Source: Leisingera thetidis
Lineage (GTDB): Bacteria; Pseudomonadota; Alphaproteobacteria; Rhodobacterales; Rhodobacteraceae
Length of the DNA stretch: 64,000 nucleotides
Direction of reading: 5' to 3'
NCBI RefSeq assembly: GCF_025857195.1
Contig: NZ_CP109787.1
Location: 1 to 64,000 of the forward strand
Shown: piece by piece, positions 61,509 to 64,000 of the stretch
Layout of the letters: the number at the start of each line of letters is the position of its first letter
How positions within the stretch are numbered: position 1 is the first letter of the stretch
Position numbers and translations under genes: made by a program
The notes under the pieces: generated by a model
The model's database searches: none
Seen by the model: only the letters and a program-made list of their open reading frames with translations
What the model was told of the DNA's origin: nothing

Positions 61509-62369
61509 ATGCCTGATACAGCGTTTTCCGTGAACTTGCCGCAGAAACTGGCGTCAGCCGTGGTTTTTGCCTCTCCGCACAGCGGTACCGACTACACCGA
61601 TTCCTTTCTGGCCCAGTCGATTCTGGGGCGGAAAGTGATCCGCAGCTCGGAAGACGCCTTTGTCGACCGGCTGTTTGCGGCCGCGCCGGATTTCGGCGCG
61701 CCGCTGCTGACGGCGGTCAAGCCGCGCGCCTATCTGGATCTGAACCGCTCACCGGATGAACTGGATCCGGCGGTGATCGAAGGGGTGCAGCGGCGCGGGC
61801 AGAACCCGCGGGTGGCATCTGGCCTGGGTGTCATTCCCCGGGTGGTGGCGAATGGGCGTGCAATCTATCGCGGCAAGCTGACGCTGGCTGAGGCGGAACA
61901 GCGGATCAGGTGCTGCTGGCATCCCTATCATAAGGCGCTGAAGGGGCTTCTGGATCAGGCACACCGGCAGTTCGGGCAGGCGATTCTGGTGGATTGCCAC
62001 TCGATGCCGCATGAAGCGGTCGATACGATGGCGCCCTGCGGTTCCGGCAAGCCCGAGGTGGTGCTGGGCGACCGGTTTGGCGCTGCGGCCGACAACAGCA
62101 TAGTGGACCGGATAGAGGCAGCCTTTGCCGCGGCCGGATTGAGGGTTGCCCGCAATACGCCCTTTGCCGGTGCCTATATAGCGCAGACTTATGGCCGCCC
62201 GTCGCGGCGCCAGCACGCGGTCCAGATCGAGATCGACCGGGCGCTTTACATGGATGAAGCCAATGTCTGCCCCAACGCGAATTTCGAACCTTTGCAGCAG
62301 CTGCTGCGCCAGGTGATCGCCGAGATTGCGATGATCGGGCGTGAAGAGATGCCGCTGGCGGCGGAGTGA
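61509..62369 (+). CDS. N-formylglutamate amidohydrolase family protein
   Basis: This 286-residue protein has the family metal ligands in FASPHSGTDY near 21-30 (His), the Ser/Glu region SSEDAFVDRL near 45, and ILVDCHSMPH near 157-166. The family releases formate from N-formylglutamate, the last step of one histidine-degradation route; many members have unproven substrates. No other hut gene is near. GGAG and AAGG precede ATG 61509. Confidence 0.87.
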   Translation: MPDTAFSVNLPQKLASAVVFASPHSGTDYTDSFLAQSILGRKVIRSSEDAFVDRLFAAAPDFGAPLLTAVKPRAYLDLNRSPDELDPAVIEGVQRRGQNPRVASGLGVIPRVVANGRAIYRGKLTLAEAEQRIRCCWHPYHKALKGLLDQAHRQFGQAILVDCHSMPHEAVDTMAPCGSGKPEVVLGDRFGAAADNSIVDRIEAAFAAAGLRVARNTPFAGAYIAQTYGRPSRRQHAVQIEIDRALYMDEANVCPNANFEPLQQLLRQVIAEIAMIGREEMPLAAE

Positions 62370-62388
62370 AAAGGAACCGGTCTGTCGC

Positions 62389-63642
62389 TCAGCGCAGTGC
62401 GCGGCCTTTCAGGATCGCCCCCTCCCCAAACCGCTTGCGGATCGCGTCGGTGGCGCGTTCCGCTTTGGCCCGTTTGCCTGCCTGGGGATCCAAAAGGTCG
62501 CCGGTCTCGTCGGCTTGCGATTCGGGCACCAGATCAGAGATGCCGCAGCCCAGCAGCCGGTAGGGGCCTTCATTGCCGACCTGGCCAAGCAAATTTCGGG
62601 CGGTACGGTAGATCCGGTCAGCGATTTGCGTGGGACTGTGCAGTGTTACCCGCCGGGTCAGTGCGGAATGGTTGGCGCGCTTCAGCTTGAGGGTGACAAC
62701 CCGGCCTGCCAGCTCGCGCGCCTTGGCGCGGTCCGAAACCTTCTCGGCCAGCCGCCACAAGTGGCCGTCGAGCACCTCCAGGCAGGCAGTATCCTCGAAG
62801 AAAGTGGTTTCGTTGGAGATCGATTTGATCGGGGCGTGGGCCGACACCCGCCGCCGGTCCTGGCCGCGGGCAAGGTGCCAGAGACGGTCGCCCATCGAAC
62901 CGAAACGGCTGTGCAGCGCGTCCCGGTCCCAGCGCAGCAAATCCGAAAACGTGCGGATGCCGGCCTTGTCCAGGCTGGCCTGGGCGGCCGGCCCGATGCC
63001 CCAGATCAGGCGCACCGGTTTTTCGCGCAGAAAGTCATTCGTCTCTGCCTTGCCGATCACCGAAAATCCGCGTGGCTTGTCGAGGTCTGAGGCGACCTTG
63101 GCCAGGAACTTGTTGTGGGAAAGACCGATGGAGCCGGTGACGCCCAATTCGTCTTTCATGCGTTTGACCAGCCGGGCGAGCATGACAGCGGGCGGCATCC
63201 CGTGCAGCTTTTCGGTACCGCCAAGATCCATGAAGGCCTCATCCAGCGACAATGGCTCCACCTCCGGGGTGAGTTCATTCATCATTTTCCGGATTTCGCG
63301 GCTGACCTCGGCGTAGACGTTCATCCGCGGCTTGATCACGACCGCATCAGGGCACAGTTTCAGCGCCTGGAACATCGGCATGGCGGAGCGCACCCCGCGG
63401 ATACGGGCGACATAACAGGCGGTGGAGACCACCCCGCGCTTGCCTCCGCCGATGATCACCGGTTTGGCGGCAAGCTCCGGGTTGCCGCGTTTTTCGACGC
63501 TGGCATAAAAGGCGTCGCAGTCCATGTGCGCGATGGTGAGGGAAAATAGCTCCGCATGCGTCTTGATCCGCGGGCTGCCGCAATGAGGGCAGCGCCGGGC
63601 GGGGGGGATCTGGTTCAGGCAGTCTCGGCAGAGGGCATGCAT
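62389..63642 (-). CDS. dinB: DNA polymerase IV with N-terminal zinc ribbon
   Basis: This 417-residue Y-family translesion polymerase has catalytic motifs AHMDCDAFYASVEKR (Asp 41) and LSLDEAFMDL near 133 (Asp-Glu pair). The helix-hairpin-helix region is IWGIGPAAQASLDKAGI near 217-233. An extra N-terminal segment has C5xxC8 and C18xxC21, a putative zinc ribbon not found in E. coli DinB. The start at ATG 63642 has only a weak RBS. It is divergent from a Nudix gene. Confidence 0.92.
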   Translation of the reverse strand: MHALCRDCLNQIPPARRCPHCGSPRIKTHAELFSLTIAHMDCDAFYASVEKRGNPELAAKPVIIGGGKRGVVSTACYVARIRGVRSAMPMFQALKLCPDAVVIKPRMNVYAEVSREIRKMMNELTPEVEPLSLDEAFMDLGGTEKLHGMPPAVMLARLVKRMKDELGVTGSIGLSHNKFLAKVASDLDKPRGFSVIGKAETNDFLREKPVRLIWGIGPAAQASLDKAGIRTFSDLLRWDRDALHSRFGSMGDRLWHLARGQDRRRVSAHAPIKSISNETTFFEDTACLEVLDGHLWRLAEKVSDRAKARELAGRVVTLKLKRANHSALTRRVTLHSPTQIADRIYRTARNLLGQVGNEGPYRLLGCGISDLVPESQADETGDLLDPQAGKRAKAERATDAIRKRFGEGAILKGRALR

Positions 63643-63730
63643 GGGTGCGGGCAGCTGATTTCGTGGATGGCCAGTGTAGCTTGCGGCTGAGGGCTTGTCT
63701 TTAGCGCGGCAGGCGGCCAAGTGACAGATC

Positions 63731-64000
63731 ATGGCATTTGCAAAACACGATTTTTCCGGCGCAAAGCTGGCTCTGTTTCTGGGCGGGGACCTGCTGGTTA
63801 TCCTGCGCGATGATAAGCAGGAGATTCCCTATCCCGGGCATTGGGACCTGCCGGGCGGCGGCCGGGAAGGCGGGGAAAGCCCAGAGGCCTGTGCGCTGCG
63901 GGAAACCCGGGAGGAAGTTGGACTGGAGCTGCCGCCGCAGGTGCTGGTCTGGTCAAAAGCGTTTCAACGCCCGCATGGGCAGGTCTGGTTTTTCGCTGCA
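63731..64000 (+). CDS. Nudix hydrolase (truncated by window end)
   Basis: Ninety codons are visible; the gene continues past the window. The Nudix box G-x5-E-x7-R-E-x2-E-E-x-G-L is intact in GGREGGESPEAC followed by ALRETREEVGL (about 46-69). The start is MAFAKHDFSGAKLALFL. Members hydrolyse nucleoside diphosphate derivatives such as oxidised dNTPs; the substrate is undetermined. It is divergent from dinB, with 88 bases between the start codons, a setting that would fit nucleotide-pool or DNA-damage functions but does not prove them. Confidence 0.85.
   Translation, partial: MAFAKHDFSGAKLALFLGGDLLVILRDDKQEIPYPGHWDLPGGGREGGESPEACALRETREEVGLELPPQVLVWSKAFQRPHGQVWFFAA

Noticed and set aside
1-64000. 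Defence system, prophage, restriction-modification or biosynthetic cluster
   Set aside because: I looked for nuclease, methylase, phage structural, reverse transcriptase, NRPS or PKS signatures and found none in the genes that could be read.

Overview
This window reads as a GC-rich alphaproteobacterial chromosome of the Roseobacter group (Rhodobacterales, Leisingera/Phaeobacter/Ruegeria-like). The evidence is the family-typical gene order (rsmB - heparinase-like - purH - lspA - DUF3035 lipoprotein - two M16 peptidases), a DUF1674 (SDHAF4-type) protein, a DinB with a Rhodobacterales-style zinc ribbon, an ALDH16-type double aldehyde dehydrogenase beside deoC, and a saccharopine-type lysine catabolic operon. 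Base 1 is the dnaA start codon, so this is probably the start of the assembled chromosome. The origin itself would lie upstream and is not visible.

Layout. 1-13.6 kb: housekeeping (dnaA, rarD, rbfA, dapB, rsmB, purH, lspA, an envelope lipoprotein, a catalytic/non-catalytic M16 pair). 13.8-18.2 kb: pnp, then two surface-glycan glycosyltransferase-type genes. 18.2-24.2 kb: 1-Cys peroxiredoxin, an aldehyde dehydrogenase, an AzlC/AzlD exporter divergent from an XRE-cupin regulator, rluA, truB. 24.2-28.6 kb: an accessory patch between truB and rpsO with two intact RTX-repeat genes, one decayed RTX paralogue and a DUF1643 gene. 28.7-43.9 kb: rpsO, a structured intergenic segment that may be a non-coding RNA, the ALDH16-deoC pair, mutL, rmuC with a membrane adenylate cyclase, saccharopine dehydrogenases with a GST and a phosphatase, an M20 carbamoylase, and WGR and MAPEG genes.

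44.0-56.7 kb: a hybrid sensor kinase and response regulator, divergent from a long + strand cluster that encodes an AMP-forming acyl-CoA synthetase, a complete Liv-type ABC importer (two ATPases, two permeases, binding protein), small membrane or hypothetical genes and a PaaK-like CoA ligase. This looks like a regulated uptake-and-activation module for an unidentified carboxylate. 56.8-60.7 kb: a ferric-iron ABC permease and binding protein pointing at each other around a CobW GTPase. They share a TGACT-N5-AGTCG operator-like palindrome and no ATPase is visible. 61-64 kb: rpmJ, tRNA-Val(GAC), an N-formylglutamate amidohydrolase, dinB and a truncated Nudix gene.

Most of the window is ordinary core genome. 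The points most worth a second look are the decayed tandem RTX paralogue, the orphan terminator and hairpins at 29.1-29.33 kb, the operator-like repeats at three promoters, and the CoA-ligase/Liv/two-component module with its small antisense and overlapping ORFs. Protein starts were chosen by ribosome-binding site, overlap with neighbours and family N-termini. All functional names are family-level readings without database searches.
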